64,000 nucleotides of DNA from Planctobacterium marinum (GCF_036322805.1 NZ_AP027272.1:3100001-3164000); one strand, 5' to 3'. Numbered from the stretch's first letter, positions 9,869 through 19,935 are shown. Made by a program: numbers and translations. Notes: a model not told the origin generated them from the sequence alone.

Positions 9869-9944
9869 CCCAAACTACCTCAAGATACTCGATTCCAACG
9901 GTAGCTTAAAAGGAGTTAGGCAAGACAAATTGAGGTAGTTTGGG
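9869..9944. repeat. Interrupted palindrome between rpoE and nadB
   Basis: Two perfect 15-base arms, cccaaactacctcaa at 9869-9883 and its reverse complement at 9930-9944, are separated by 46 bases. The flanks extend the symmetry (atac/gata-like). It lies 58 bases upstream of nadB. The structure looks like a dispersed palindromic intergenic element. No second copy was seen in this window. A role as nadB leader structure is possible but unsupported. Confidence 0.7.
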
Positions 9945-10002
9945 GATATTTCCTATAAGTGTTACTATCCCGTGATTTTTGAAAATAGAGCACTCTGGAT
10001 AA

Positions 10003-11613
10003 ATGCAATCAGCAAATCAATATACTTGTGATGTTTTAGTGGTAGGCAGCGGCGCTGCCGGTTTGAGCCTTGCACTGAAACTGAGTTCTGAACTCCAAGT
10101 GATGGTTGTCAGCAAAAGTAAACTTTCCGAAGGCTCCACCAAATACGCTCAAGGCGGCGTTGCTGCGGTATTTGATGAGAATGACAGTATTGAGTCTCAT
10201 ATCCAGGATACCATGGTGGCAGGTGGTGGTTTGTGCGATGAGACCACCGTGCGCTACACAGCAGAGCACGCCAGAGAGTGTATGGAATGGCTCATCAGTA
10301 CCGGCGTCCCTTTTGATCAAGAGGAAGATCCTCAGGGCAATACCCGTTTTCACCTGACTCGGGAAGGCGGCCATTCCCATCGACGTATTCTGCACGCGGC
10401 AGACGCTACCGGAAAAGCCATTCAAAAAACCTTAGGTCAACAGGTCAAAGAGCATCCTAACATTCAGGTGATGGAACGCTTCAACGTAGTTGATCTCATA
10501 AAGAGCAAAAACAACAGCCAGCGGGTTGTAGGTGCTTACGTCTGGAACCGCAACGCTGAAACCGTGGAGGTGGTGAAAAGTCGCTTTGTAGTATTAGCCA
10601 CGGGTGGCGCCAGTAAAGTTTATCAGTACACCTCTAATCCTGACATCGCCAGCGGTGATGGTATTGCCATGGCATGGCGTGCCGGTTGTCGAGTGGCGAA
10701 CATGGAGTTCAACCAGTTCCACCCTACCTGCTTATATCATCCGGATGCTAAAAACTTTTTGATCACCGAAGCCTTACGTGGCGAAGGTGCCTGGTTGTGT
10801 CATGCCGATGGCACGCGCTTTATGCATAAATTTGATGAACGCCTGGAATTAGCCCCGCGAGATATTGTCGCTCGGGCAATCGACTTTGAAATGAAACGCC
10901 TGGGTGCAGATTGTATGTATCTGGATATCAGCCATAAGCCCGCTGAATTTATCATCAAGCACTTCCCCACTATTTATCGCAAATGTCGCTCATTGGGTAT
11001 TGATATTACTCAACAACCTATACCGGTTGTGCCCGCAGCTCACTACAGTTGTGGTGGCGTGGTCACTGATTTAAATGCGAAAACCGATCTGGACAATGTT
11101 TATGCCATTGGAGAAGTAGCCTATACCGGACTGCACGGAGCCAACCGTATGGCCAGTAACTCACTATTGGAATGTGTAGTGTTTGCCTGGGCAGCGGCAA
11201 AATCCATTATGCAGGCCAATGATACTGACTTTGAAGATGAGACGGTAACGGCCTGGGATGAGAGCCAGGTGTGTGATTCTGATGAAGAAGTGGTGATCCA
11301 ACACAACTGGCACGAACTACGTCTGTTTATGTGGGACTACATGGGGATTGTGCGTACCGACAAAAGACTTGAACGGGCGCTGCGTCGAATTCAGTTGTTA
11401 CAACAGGAAATTCAGGAGTATTACGCAAACTTCCGGGTGAGCAACAATCAACTTGAACTGAGAAACCTGGTGACAGTGGCTGAGCTTATGGTGCACTGTG
11501 CCTTGGCCAGAAAAGAAAGTCGCGGTTTACATTACAATCTGGATTGGCCGGAGCAATTGGACTCTCCCAAACCGACAATTCTTATTCCGGGACAATTACC
11601 CGAGTATTTATAA
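10003..11613 (+). CDS. nadB: L-aspartate oxidase
   Basis: NadB is the FAD enzyme that converts L-aspartate to iminoaspartate, the first step of de novo NAD synthesis. The 536 residues match the family. The N-terminal dinucleotide-binding motif [13 protein letters not shown] lies near 13-25. [12 protein letters not shown], the flavin-contact region [13 protein letters not shown], the catalytic area [13 protein letters not shown], and [16 protein letters not shown] near the FAD-binding C-terminal part are all present. The gene is divergent from rpoE. Its end overlaps the convergent dehydratase gene by 6 bases. Confidence 0.98.
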   Translation: MQSANQYTCDVLVVGSGAAGLSLALKLSSELQVMVVSKSKLSEGSTKYAQGGVAAVFDENDSIESHIQDTMVAGGGLCDETTVRYTAEHARECMEWLISTGVPFDQEEDPQGNTRFHLTREGGHSHRRILHAADATGKAIQKTLGQQVKEHPNIQVMERFNVVDLIKSKNNSQRVVGAYVWNRNAETVEVVKSRFVVLATGGASKVYQYTSNPDIASGDGIAMAWRAGCRVANMEFNQFHPTCLYHPDAKNFLITEALRGEGAWLCHADGTRFMHKFDERLELAPRDIVARAIDFEMKRLGADCMYLDISHKPAEFIIKHFPTIYRKCRSLGIDITQQPIPVVPAAHYSCGGVVTDLNAKTDLDNVYAIGEVAYTGLHGANRMASNSLLECVVFAWAAAKSIMQANDTDFEDETVTAWDESQVCDSDEEVVIQHNWHELRLFMWDYMGIVRTDKRLERALRRIQLLQQEIQEYYANFRVSNNQLELRNLVTVAELMVHCALARKESRGLHYNLDWPEQLDSPKPTILIPGQLPEYL

Positions 11614-12510
11614 TCTGCTAACACACCCAAAAGCGTGAAGTTGTCCGTTGTGTGTCAGTTCAAAATCGTGGCGGCCTACTGCTAACTCAGCTGCCAACAA
11701 CGACAACCTTGCCGGCAAAAACACTGGTTTTCTAAAGGTGATTTGGGCAGAGCATGGCGAAGCTTCTCTGTCTTCGAGTAATTTACTCAAGGCGCTCGCT
11801 TTGAGGTACATCCCGTGGGCAATATGACGACGAAAACCAAATAGTTTCGCCATCAAAGGATAAAGGTGAATAGGATTGTAATCCCCTGACACTCGAGCAT
11901 AACGCCTGCCAACATCGCTGGCCAAATTCCAGTTTGCTAACTCGCTGCTATTCAATGACGTTGATTGCCCGGATGGTGTTAATAACCCAAGCGATGTTAA
12001 TTGTCCCGATGTGGTGGATTCTGTCTCAGGAGTTTTGTTTGAATGCTTAGTAATGGCCAGGTTTGTCGCTTTACCTTGATAAACCCTCTCCCCGGCTATT
12101 TTTACTTCTAGCTGAATCTCAAATAATACGCCTTTATTGTGGGCTTGATAGTTACCCAAAGTACAATTCAACTGATATTGCTCAGTGACAGGCAACGGTT
12201 TAAAAACCGTTATTTGATTCGCCACGTGTACCAGCCCAAGGGGAGAAAATGGGAAAGCCGGATCGGATAACAGATTGAGATACCCAGAGAAAGCACTCAC
12301 CTGCAGCCAGGTGGGAGGTAAAAAATCTGCATTTTGCCAAGCTACTACTTGATTAAACGCAGCCACTTGTTGGACATCAGGTATTATATTGAATGCCCCG
12401 AAGTGCAACTTGGGCAACTCAGCGATGGATTGCGCCGGATTGCCTTTAAACAGGCTCTTTAGCAACTGAATGCGTTTTACTGCCCCTTCCTTTCGAGCTC
12501 GTTGATACAT
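11608..12510 (-). CDS. MaoC-like hot-dog dehydratase
   Basis: A 300-residue protein with an N-terminal hot-dog-like half and a C-terminal MaoC half. The C-terminal half holds the hydratase signature [19 protein letters not shown] followed by RHIAHGMYL, with the catalytic Asp and His expected in DYNPIH. Such proteins hydrate or dehydrate acyl-CoA or acyl-carrier substrates. The exact substrate cannot be read here. It is convergent with nadB, overlapping its end, and starts 2 bases after the ygfX stop on the same strand, so it may be the last gene of the sdhE-ygfX transcript. Confidence 0.85.
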   Translation of the reverse strand: MYQRARKEGAVKRIQLLKSLFKGNPAQSIAELPKLHFGAFNIIPDVQQVAAFNQVVAWQNADFLPPTWLQVSAFSGYLNLLSDPAFPFSPLGLVHVANQITVFKPLPVTEQYQLNCTLGNYQAHNKGVLFEIQLEVKIAGERVYQGKATNLAITKHSNKTPETESTTSGQLTSLGLLTPSGQSTSLNSSELANWNLASDVGRRYARVSGDYNPIHLYPLMAKLFGFRRHIAHGMYLKASALSKLLEDREASPCSAQITFRKPVFLPARLSLLAAELAVGRHDFELTHNGQLHAFGCVSRL

Positions 12511-12511
12511 C

Positions 12512-12940
12512 TTATTGACGCTCCCTGTTACGCAGATTGACTATTCTGCACAAGTGTCGCCAATCTTCCTCTTTAACACTGTCCTTGAATAACATGACGC
12601 GTTTCTCGGTATTGAGTACTGACTCGGTCATTATTAACCAATGCCACCAGCCATTGAACCGGGATTTTTCTGAAATACGCCAGGGGACGTCAGATGAAGG
12701 TTGTAAAAAAGTCACCAGTCCGTCTTCCTGAACCAGCAATACCTGGTGAGGCTGGCGGACAACAATCTGAGGGAAAAAGTAAACAGCCAATGCGACACTG
12801 AGCACCAGCTGAATAACCGTCTGGTAAGGCAATGCGCCTCTGCCCCAACTCCATACAGAGGCGATAAATACGGCGAATAAGACGCCAAATACCCAACGAC
12901 GAATCGTTGAGTCTCCGACTTCAATTCTAAACTTTGACAC
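12512..12940 (-). CDS. ygfX: YgfX family membrane protein
   Basis: A 142-residue protein with two close N-terminal membrane segments (about 15-30 and 40-56) and a soluble C-terminal part containing the WWHWLIM motif. This is the YgfX family, encoded after sdhE in most gammaproteobacteria. It has been described in E. coli as a toxin-like inhibitor of cytoskeletal proteins (CptA), a role still debated. The start is GTG at 12940 and overlaps the end of sdhE by 14 bases, indicating coupling. Confidence 0.85.
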   Translation of the reverse strand: MSKFRIEVGDSTIRRWVFGVLFAVFIASVWSWGRGALPYQTVIQLVLSVALAVYFFPQIVVRQPHQVLLVQEDGLVTFLQPSSDVPWRISEKSRFNGWWHWLIMTESVLNTEKRVMLFKDSVKEEDWRHLCRIVNLRNRERQ

Positions 12941-13181
12941 GCGTTAAGATGATTTGCACCATTCTGGCCAATTCAGCATCCTCACAAGATTGATGCCCCA
13001 TAAACCAGGCGTACAGGTCAGGGTCGTCACAGGTTAGCAAACGTTCAAACAAAACTTTATCTTCGTAGCTCAATTGTTCAAAAGCCTCGTCAACAAAAGG
13101 CATAAACAAAACATCAAGCTCTAACATACCGCGTCGACAAGCCCATTTCAGGCGGGATAAACGTTTCTTTTCAAATTCCAT
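12927..13181 (-). CDS. sdhE: FAD assembly factor SdhE
   Basis: SdhE promotes covalent attachment of FAD to succinate dehydrogenase and fumarate reductase flavoproteins. The 84 residues contain the conserved RRGMLELD motif (RGxxE) near 14-21, MPF near 25, and CDDPDLYAWFMG. I chose the ATG at 13181 over an in-frame TTG at 13202 because it gives the usual family length and N-terminus. It is divergent from ygfZ, the usual arrangement, and overlaps ygfX. Confidence 0.95.
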   Translation of the reverse strand: MEFEKKRLSRLKWACRRGMLELDVLFMPFVDEAFEQLSYEDKVLFERLLTCDDPDLYAWFMGHQSCEDAELARMVQIILTRVKV

Positions 13182-13307
13182 ATTTGTCTTCTGTGTCTTC
13201 AAACTGCCGGGATTCTATCAATTTAAACAGTGAAATGCTTGCATGTTAATACATTACCCCCAATATAAAGGGATCATAAAAAGTCGAGACGGATATTATT
13301 GTTAGCT

Positions 13308-14222
13308 ATGGCACATTTGACACCGCTTAGTCATTTTAAAATCCTGAAATTTACGGGTCCTGATGCAGAATCTTATCTGCAAGGACAGATCACCAATGAT
13401 ACCGCCCAATTGCAGCAAGACAATGCGCAACTGGCCTGCCAATGTGACGCCAAAGGTAAGGTACTGAGTACCTTCTATTTGATCCGTCAAAAAGAGGCGC
13501 TTTTGCTGATTGGCTTGGCTGAAAGCCTGGCACTCAGTGAAGCGGCATTTAAAAAATTTGCGGTATTTTCAAAACTGGAAATCGAAGATGTTAGCGAACA
13601 ATTGCATCTCTATGGCTTGGGCAAAGAGGCATTTTCGCAGCTGAGTACAGAATTTGCTGACTTACAGTTACCTGAAAGTGCTTTTGCAAAATCGCAAACC
13701 TCAGAAGCGGAATTGTTCAAACTACCGGGTAATTCCGAGCGCTTTATTCTGGTAAGCAGCAAGTCACTGGAAAATGTGGAAATCAGCGACAATATCGAAG
13801 CCTGGCAATGTGCCGGCATTCAGGCCGGCATTACCCATTTAGCTGAGCACGCTTCAGCTGAGTACATTCCGCAAATGCTTAACCTGCAAGCATTAAACGC
13901 CATTAGTTTTACTAAAGGCTGTTATATGGGCCAAGAAACCGTCGCCAGAGCAAAGTACCTAGGCAAGAATAAACGAGCGGGTTTTATCTTGTCCGGTAAA
14001 CTGGCTGTGCCAGCTCAGGTTGACGATAATATCGAGATGCAACTGGGCGAAAATTGGCGCCGCGCCGGGACAATTGCTAGTATAGTGAACAGCGGGCAAA
14101 CCGGCGAAACTTGGATTTTCGCTGTTTTACCGAATGATTTAGAGGCTGATGCCGTACTGAGACTAAAATCAATGCCCGATTCACGACTGAACATTCACCC
14201 ACTACCCTATTCAATTGAATAG
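13308..14222 (+). CDS. ygfZ: YgfZ, folate-binding Fe-S/tRNA-modification protein
   Basis: YgfZ uses tetrahydrofolate in maturation or repair of certain Fe-S enzymes, including MiaB, and so affects tRNA modification. The protein of 304 residues belongs to the GcvT-like fold. The family signature with its conserved cysteine, KGCYMGQE, lies near residue 205. The ATG at 13308 is preferred; a TTG 9 bases earlier is also in frame. The gene is divergent from sdhE. The following isomerase gene starts 22 bases after its stop. Confidence 0.95.
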   Translation: MAHLTPLSHFKILKFTGPDAESYLQGQITNDTAQLQQDNAQLACQCDAKGKVLSTFYLIRQKEALLLIGLAESLALSEAAFKKFAVFSKLEIEDVSEQLHLYGLGKEAFSQLSTEFADLQLPESAFAKSQTSEAELFKLPGNSERFILVSSKSLENVEISDNIEAWQCAGIQAGITHLAEHASAEYIPQMLNLQALNAISFTKGCYMGQETVARAKYLGKNKRAGFILSGKLAVPAQVDDNIEMQLGENWRRAGTIASIVNSGQTGETWIFAVLPNDLEADAVLRLKSMPDSRLNIHPLPYSIE

Positions 14223-14244
14223 CTCCAATCCCAACAGGACAGTA

Positions 14245-14730
14245 ATGAATATAGAAAATAATCACGTAGTCACCATGCACTACCTTGTATCCACCAGTGA
14301 TGGAACCGAATTAGACAGCTCATTTGACGGCGAGCCATTGGTGTTTATTCACGGTATGGGCTTTTTGATCCCAGGCCTGGAAGAAGCGATTATCGGCAAA
14401 ACTACTGGCGATAAATTTGATGTGGATGTGGTTGCTGCCGAAGCTTACGGTGAGCGTCACGACCAGCTGGTACAAGTTGTACCTAAAAGCATGTTTGAAG
14501 GCATGGAAGTTGCGCCCGGACTGCAGTTTCGCGCCACTACGGATCACGGTGAACAATCAGTTATCGTCATCGACGTAACTGATGAAGGTGTGGTCATTGA
14601 TGGTAACCACCCTCTGGCGGGCCAGGACCTGTCTTTCTCTGTAGAGATCGTGGCAGTGCGTGAAGCCACGGCAGAAGAGCTAGAACACGGTCACGTGCAC
14701 GGTGAAGGTGGTTGTGGCCATCAGCACTAA
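14245..14730 (+). CDS. SlyD-like FKBP peptidyl-prolyl isomerase
   Basis: A 161-residue FKBP-type isomerase and chaperone of the SlyD class. The split FKBP domain is visible: VTMHYLVSTSDGTELDSS, then IHGMGFLIPGLEEAIIGKTTGD, then the insert-in-flap domain. The protein ends in a histidine-rich metal-binding tail (HGHVHGEGGCGHQH), shorter than that of E. coli SlyD. An AGGAC site precedes the ATG at 14245; a longer frame from a TTG at 14215 overlaps ygfZ and lacks such a site. A strong terminator follows. Confidence 0.9.
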   Translation: MNIENNHVVTMHYLVSTSDGTELDSSFDGEPLVFIHGMGFLIPGLEEAIIGKTTGDKFDVDVVAAEAYGERHDQLVQVVPKSMFEGMEVAPGLQFRATTDHGEQSVIVIDVTDEGVVIDGNHPLAGQDLSFSVEIVAVREATAEELEHGHVHGEGGCGHQH

Positions 14731-14756
14731 TGCACACCTGATAGTGTAAAAAAATG

Positions 14757-14787
14757 AAAAGCCGCATTGTACCAAATGCGGCTTTTT
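14757..14787 (+). terminator. Rho-independent terminator after the SlyD-like gene
   Basis: Stem arms GCCGCATT (14761-14768) and AATGCGGC (14775-14782) enclose a 6-base loop. They are preceded by AAAA and followed by TTTTT, so it can act on either strand. Confidence 0.9.
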
Positions 14788-14853
14788 GCGTATTAACGCT
14801 ACAATCTACCGTGAACACTAACCTGTTTTATATAACAAAACCGGAACAACAAA

Positions 14854-17800
14854 ATGCAAATAAAAAACAAGAACCGGCTCCTGAAAACCTTACCCTTGCT
14901 GATGGGTATGGCGCTGGCGCCTATGACGTCATTGGCGCAGGAGAAAACGGAAGGCACTGAGACAGAAACAACTAAAGAGTGGGATGTTCTCAATCCCCCT
15001 TTTGAACTCAAACAAACCGCCATCAATACCAACGAAGTCACCTGGTCTAGTCTGGATGTCACCCCCGACGGTAAGCACTTTGTGTTTGACATGTTGGGCG
15101 ACCTGTACATTGCTGATATCAATGGCGGCCAGGCCAGCAGCCTGACCCAGGACTTCGCCTGGAACATCCAACCAAGTGTCTCTCCTGATGGCAAAAAAGT
15201 CGCCTTTATCTCCGACCGGGGTGGAATATCCAATTTATGGGTGATGAACATCGATGGTACTGAGCTGAAAAAAATCAGCAATGAAGATGCCAACATATTG
15301 CACTCTCCCGCCTGGAGTCCGGATGGACAATACATTGCGGTGATGAAAGGCATTATGTCGTCCCGCAGTATCCCAGCCGGGGAAATCTGGTTGTATCACC
15401 ATTCAGGTGGTAAAGGACTACAGGTGGTCAAGCGCCCGCATGGCAATAAAGAGCAAAACAATATTTCCGACCCGGCTTTTTCAGCGGATGGTAAATATCT
15501 GTATTACACCCAGAGTACCTCTGGCGGCCATGGGTTTTCTTACAACCGCGATCCGCTGAAAGGCATATTCGCCATTAATCGCTATGACATGGAAAAAGGT
15601 GAAACCGAAACTTACATCTCTGGCACTGGCGGTGCTGTGGTACCCGAACCTTCTCCGGGTGGTAAATATGTGGCGTTCATACGTCGAGTGAAAAATAAAA
15701 CCGGCCTGTTCATCAAAAACACCAGAGACGGCAGTGAAACCCCACTATTCCTGGGTCTTGAGCGCGATATGCAAGAAGGTTTCGGCTCCGAAGGTTATTT
15801 CGCCTATTACGACTGGCTGCCCGACGGTGAGCATCTTATGTTCTGGACTGCTGGTAAATTCCACAAGCTGAACATCATCGACAAATCAATCGAAACCCTC
15901 GATGTAACGGTAGATGCGACCCTGAAATACGCCGACAGCATCCGCTTTGATGTGGACGTCGCTCCGGATGAATTTAATACCAAAATGCATCGCTGGTCGC
16001 AAAAATCCCCTGATGGCAAATCTATTTTGTTTCAGGCGCTGGGGAAATTGTACGTCAAAGATATAGCCTCCGGTAAAGTGAAAAGGCTGACCGAGCAAAA
16101 CCAACACGACGAGTATTATCCCCGCTACTCACACGATGGCAAAACCATTGTGTACACCACCTGGCATGACCTTGAGCTTGGCTCGGTCAGAACGATACCA
16201 GCCAAAGGTGGTCGCAGTAAGGTGGTTACCCAATATCCAGGACATTACGTAGAGCCCAGCTTCAGTACTGACGATAAACTCATTACTTATCGCAAGTTCA
16301 CCGGGGGATATCTGCTTTCACCACAATGGTCAGTTGAGCCCGGTATCTACGTTCACAACCTTGCTGATGGCAGCAGTAAACGGGTGAGCAAATCAGGCAG
16401 CAACCCTCATTTTGCCGGTGAAAACAAACGGGTTTATTTCACCCAATCGGTGGGCGGTACAGACTATCCCGAGCGCCAACTGGTGAGTGTTAATTTGGAT
16501 GGCGAAGATAAAAAAGAACACCTGTACGGCGCGGACAACATTCTGGAATACCGTTTATCGCCGGATAAAAAATGGGTGGCCTTTACCCAGCAATACAAGC
16601 CTTATGTGGCAGCCTTTGCTGATATTGGTAAACGCCTGAGCATCAATGCCGGAAGCAGCGACATTCCCGTTCAGCAAATCTCCAAAGAAGCGGGTGAATA
16701 TCTGTCCTGGACAGGTAAAAGCAGCGCAGTGGGTTGGTTCCATGGCCCTTGGTACTACGAGCGCAGTTTGGATAGCTCTTTTGCTTTCTTAAGCGAGACG
16801 GAGCTTACCGGCGAAGAAAAGGCAACTAAAACCAACTTGTCCATGACACAAAAAGCCTACAAACCAGAAGGTCATGTGGCTTTGGTGGGCGGCACAGTCG
16901 TTACCATGCGCAATGCTGACAACCAAAAAGAAGTGCTGGAAAATGCCACGGTATTGATTAAGGACAATCGCATAGTTGCCGTGGGCGCAGCTGATGAAGT
17001 TATCATTCCGAGAAATACTCTGCAGCTTAACGCGAAAGGCAAAACGGTGATCCCCGGACTTATCGACGCCCATGCTCACGGCAGCCAGGGTAGTGAAGAA
17101 ATCATTCCTCAGCAAAACTGGGAAATGTACTCGTTACTGGCATTTGGTGTTACCACCATTCACGATCCGTCAAACGATACCACAGAGATATTCTCCGCGT
17201 CTGAATTACAGCGTGCTGGCAAGATTGTCGCGCCTCGTATCTACTCCACCGGAACAATTCTCTATGGAGCTGAAGCACTGGGTTACAAGGCTATCGTCAA
17301 CAATTACGAAGATGCCCTGTTCCACTTACAGCGCTTAAAAGACGTGGGTGCTATCTCGGTGAAAAGCTATAACCAACCTGCCCGTTCACAACGTCAGCAA
17401 ATTCTGGCGGCAGCGCACGAGCTAGGCATGATGGTGGTACCTGAAGGTGGTGGTAAATTCCAGCAAAACATCAGTATGATGGTAGATGGTCACACGGGTC
17501 TTGAGCACTCCTTACCCATTGCAAGGGGATACGGAGATCTCACTCAATTGTGGAGCGCCACTAAATTTGGCTATACCCCCACATTTGTAGTGTCATACGG
17601 CGGCATGATGGGTGAAGAATACTTCTATGATCGCACAGAGGTCTGGAAAAACCCGCGCTTACTGCGCTACACACCGAGCTTCCTGTTAGATGAACGTTCT
17701 ATCAGACGTCCTACCGCGCCGGATAATCAATACAATCACGTTACTATCGCAGAATATGCCAAAGAGCTGCGCGACAATGGCGTTGGTGTACACATTGGTG

Positions 17801-18189
17801 CCCACGGACAAAGAGAAGGCTTAGCCGCTCACTGGGAAATGTGGATCATGAACCAGGGCGGATTTAGTGCCTGGGAAGCGCTACGTGGGGCCACCATTGA
17901 TGGTGCAAAACACCTGGGTATGGATAAACAGATTGGTAGTATCGAAACTGGCAAGCTGGCCGATTTAGTGGTGATTGAAGGCGACGTATTAAACGATATC
18001 AGCCTCAGTGAAATGGTACAGTACACCATTATCAATGGCCGGGTATTTGATGCCGCCACCATGTCTGAGTTTGGCAAAAAAGGCAAACGCAATAAGTTCT
18101 TCTTCGAAGATGACAACCAGGCCTTTATGCCGGAAGAAACCAAAGCAGCCATCGAAGCGAAACAACAAAAGCATCATTGGGTGCACTAA
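14854..18189 (+). CDS. Secreted TolB-like propeller + amidohydrolase protein
   Basis: A 1111-residue exported protein. The signal peptide spans about residues 1-29, ending SLAQ. Residues about 60-600 carry repeated WD40-like (PD40) blades of the form SPDGKKVAFISDRGG, SPDGQYIAV, SPDGKSILF and SHDGKTIVY. From about 680 an amidohydrolase domain follows: the metal motif GLIDAHAHG near 735, the conserved Lys region SVKSYNQ, GLEHSLP, IGAHGQ, and the closing GSIETGKLADLVVIEGD. Such fusions are annotated as secreted imidazolonepropionase- or peptidase-like enzymes, and the substrate is unknown. It is monocistronic, flanked by terminators on both sides. Confidence 0.9.
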   Translation: MQIKNKNRLLKTLPLLMGMALAPMTSLAQEKTEGTETETTKEWDVLNPPFELKQTAINTNEVTWSSLDVTPDGKHFVFDMLGDLYIADINGGQASSLTQDFAWNIQPSVSPDGKKVAFISDRGGISNLWVMNIDGTELKKISNEDANILHSPAWSPDGQYIAVMKGIMSSRSIPAGEIWLYHHSGGKGLQVVKRPHGNKEQNNISDPAFSADGKYLYYTQSTSGGHGFSYNRDPLKGIFAINRYDMEKGETETYISGTGGAVVPEPSPGGKYVAFIRRVKNKTGLFIKNTRDGSETPLFLGLERDMQEGFGSEGYFAYYDWLPDGEHLMFWTAGKFHKLNIIDKSIETLDVTVDATLKYADSIRFDVDVAPDEFNTKMHRWSQKSPDGKSILFQALGKLYVKDIASGKVKRLTEQNQHDEYYPRYSHDGKTIVYTTWHDLELGSVRTIPAKGGRSKVVTQYPGHYVEPSFSTDDKLITYRKFTGGYLLSPQWSVEPGIYVHNLADGSSKRVSKSGSNPHFAGENKRVYFTQSVGGTDYPERQLVSVNLDGEDKKEHLYGADNILEYRLSPDKKWVAFTQQYKPYVAAFADIGKRLSINAGSSDIPVQQISKEAGEYLSWTGKSSAVGWFHGPWYYERSLDSSFAFLSETELTGEEKATKTNLSMTQKAYKPEGHVALVGGTVVTMRNADNQKEVLENATVLIKDNRIVAVGAADEVIIPRNTLQLNAKGKTVIPGLIDAHAHGSQGSEEIIPQQNWEMYSLLAFGVTTIHDPSNDTTEIFSASELQRAGKIVAPRIYSTGTILYGAEALGYKAIVNNYEDALFHLQRLKDVGAISVKSYNQPARSQRQQILAAAHELGMMVVPEGGGKFQQNISMMVDGHTGLEHSLPIARGYGDLTQLWSATKFGYTPTFVVSYGGMMGEEYFYDRTEVWKNPRLLRYTPSFLLDERSIRRPTAPDNQYNHVTIAEYAKELRDNGVGVHIGAHGQREGLAAHWEMWIMNQGGFSAWEALRGATIDGAKHLGMDKQIGSIETGKLADLVVIEGDVLNDISLSEMVQYTIINGRVFDAATMSEFGKKGKRNKFFFEDDNQAFMPEETKAAIEAKQQKHHWVH

Positions 18190-18215
18190 TCGCCACTAGT
18201 AATGATGCCATAATT

Positions 18216-18244
18216 AAAAAACCAGCCTGTAAGGCTGGTTTTTT
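18216..18244 (+). terminator. Rho-independent terminator after the propeller-amidohydrolase gene
   Basis: Stem AACCAGCC/GGCTGGTT around loop TGTAA, with an A-run before and a T-run after. It could also serve the convergent methyltransferase gene. Confidence 0.9.
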
Positions 18245-18280
18245 GTTTTTAAACATCAAAATCATTCAGGTGCTATTACC

Positions 18281-18904
18281 CTAATTCTTTTGAGCAATAA
18301 TAAAGCTGGTGTGTGGGCTTTTTTCTGGTGACCACTGCTCAAGCAAGGTAAAGCCAGATTGCTGCAGCCACTTGTTTAAGTCTTTCTTACCGTAAAAAGT
18401 TAAGCCGGGCATAAAGCCCAAAAACTTGCCAATTGGCAGTACTAATTTCAGTAATTTCAGTGGCCCTTGCAGACATACATTACTGGCAATAAAATAACCG
18501 CCGGGTTGTAATGTGTTGTATATATCCTGAATCACTTTTTTCGGTTCTGCCAGTAAGTGCAACAGGCTGTGGGCCAATACCGCGTCTACTCCTTGATGTT
18601 CACGCAGTGCATCTGCGATATCTTGTACTTTAAATGTCAGGTTATTATATTCTGATTGCGCCAGTTTCTCGTCCGCGATATCAATCATTTTATCGGATAT
18701 ATCCGTGCCCACATATGCGGCCACTTTGGGTGCATGAATTAGTGCGGTACTACCGGTACCACATCCTAATTCCAGCACCTTCATCTGCTCATTAAAAACC
18801 TGCTGCGTGAGTTGTAGCTTCTTTTGATAAACTGCCTCATCAGGTACACTTTTCGCCGCATACTTTATTGCGACGTTGTTCCAAAACCGTTTGGTGTCCT
18901 GCAC
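18281..18904 (-). CDS. Class I SAM-dependent methyltransferase
   Basis: A 207-residue methyltransferase. The SAM-binding motif I is VLELGCGTGSTAL near residues 38-50. Motif post-I is VGTDISDKMIDIA, and GVDAVLAHSLLHLL matches motif II of UbiE/Methyltransf_11-like enzymes. The substrate cannot be inferred. It is divergent from the LysR-type gene 89 bases away, which may regulate it, and is convergent with the propeller gene. Confidence 0.85.
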   Translation of the reverse strand: MQDTKRFWNNVAIKYAAKSVPDEAVYQKKLQLTQQVFNEQMKVLELGCGTGSTALIHAPKVAAYVGTDISDKMIDIADEKLAQSEYNNLTFKVQDIADALREHQGVDAVLAHSLLHLLAEPKKVIQDIYNTLQPGGYFIASNVCLQGPLKLLKLVLPIGKFLGFMPGLTFYGKKDLNKWLQQSGFTLLEQWSPEKSPHTSFIIAQKN

Positions 18905-18993
18905 AATACTGCTCCTGTAATCGATAAACTTTTCATTTTTGTATATTAACAGGCGAATTTTCTGGCTAAAATAGCCAAAACCAACAGTTTAAT

Positions 18994-19893
18994 ATGCATT
19001 TTTGTATGGATTGGCGAGATATAAACTTCGACTGGAACAAAGCGCGTGCGTTTTATGTGACCGTGCAAACGGGCTCCCTTTCTGCGGCATCACAAGCACT
19101 AGCGTTGTCGCAACCGACACTCAGCCGTCAGGTAAAAGCACTTGAAGATGAACTCAAAGTGGTTTTATTTGAGCGCGTCGGCAAAGGCTTGAAACTCACC
19201 CCTTCAGGAATGGCACTTTACGAGCAAGTCAAGCCTATGGCGCAAGCGGCGGCTAATTTGTCTTTGTCCGCAGCCGGCAACGATCAAGAACTTGAAGGAA
19301 CCGTGCGCATCAGCGCCACAGAAATGACAGCCTTGTTCACCCTGCCCGTTATCATTGCCGAATTCAAAAACCTGTACCCAAACATTAAAATTGATACCAT
19401 CGTTAGCAATGATTCCTCCGATCTGAAACGCAGGGAAGCCGACATCGCTATCCGGGCCTATCGCCCCGAACAGCCGGATTTAATCATTCGCAAGCTCAAA
19501 GACATGTCTTTCAATCTGTTCGCTTCCAATCAATATATCAAAACCCATCAGGCCCTTTTTGATGAAGACAGATTGAATGAAGCTGATTTTGTCGGCTTCG
19601 CTGATGACCAGGAATACATCAGTATTTTACAGCAATACTTCGGTCTGGAACTCAGTCCGGCCAATTTTTCCACTTATACCACCAATCACATGCTTAACTG
19701 GCAGTTGGTGAAGCAACACATGGGGATCAGTGGCATGCTCAGTGAAGTGGGAAATCATGATCCGGATGTATCCCGGGTTTTCCCGGAAGATAAGGCTATT
19801 AGCGTCGAGATGTATCTGGTGTCTCATCGCGAATTGCGCATGAATCGCAGGATAAAGATTGTATTTGACTTTCTGGTGCAGAAATTCGGATAG
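18994..19893 (+). CDS. LysR-family transcriptional regulator
   Basis: A 299-residue LysR regulator. The N-terminal winged helix-turn-helix covers about residues 10-70, with the family pattern AASQALALSQPTLSRQVKAL. The C-terminal effector-binding domain begins near 95 (VRISATEMTALFTLPVI). An in-frame ATG 12 bases downstream (19006) is an alternative start. LysR regulators often control the divergent neighbour, here the methyltransferase. The effector is unknown. Confidence 0.88.
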   Translation: MHFCMDWRDINFDWNKARAFYVTVQTGSLSAASQALALSQPTLSRQVKALEDELKVVLFERVGKGLKLTPSGMALYEQVKPMAQAAANLSLSAAGNDQELEGTVRISATEMTALFTLPVIIAEFKNLYPNIKIDTIVSNDSSDLKRREADIAIRAYRPEQPDLIIRKLKDMSFNLFASNQYIKTHQALFDEDRLNEADFVGFADDQEYISILQQYFGLELSPANFSTYTTNHMLNWQLVKQHMGISGMLSEVGNHDPDVSRVFPEDKAISVEMYLVSHRELRMNRRIKIVFDFLVQKFG

Positions 19894-19903
19894 CAGTATA
19901 AAC

Positions 19904-19935
19904 CGAAGAGTCAGAGGTTTAACTCTGACTCTTCG
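19904..19935. terminator. Bidirectional hairpin between lysR and argS
   Basis: A 13-base perfect stem, CGAAGAGTCAGAG with its complement, closes a 6-base loop between two convergent genes. There is no long T-run, so it may be a weak terminator or a stabilising 3' hairpin. Confidence 0.6.

Noticed and set aside
12512-13181. CptA/CptB toxin-antitoxin pair
   Set aside because: The genes are sdhE-ygfX in their normal housekeeping setting; SdhE is a flavinylation factor and the toxin-antitoxin reading is disputed.
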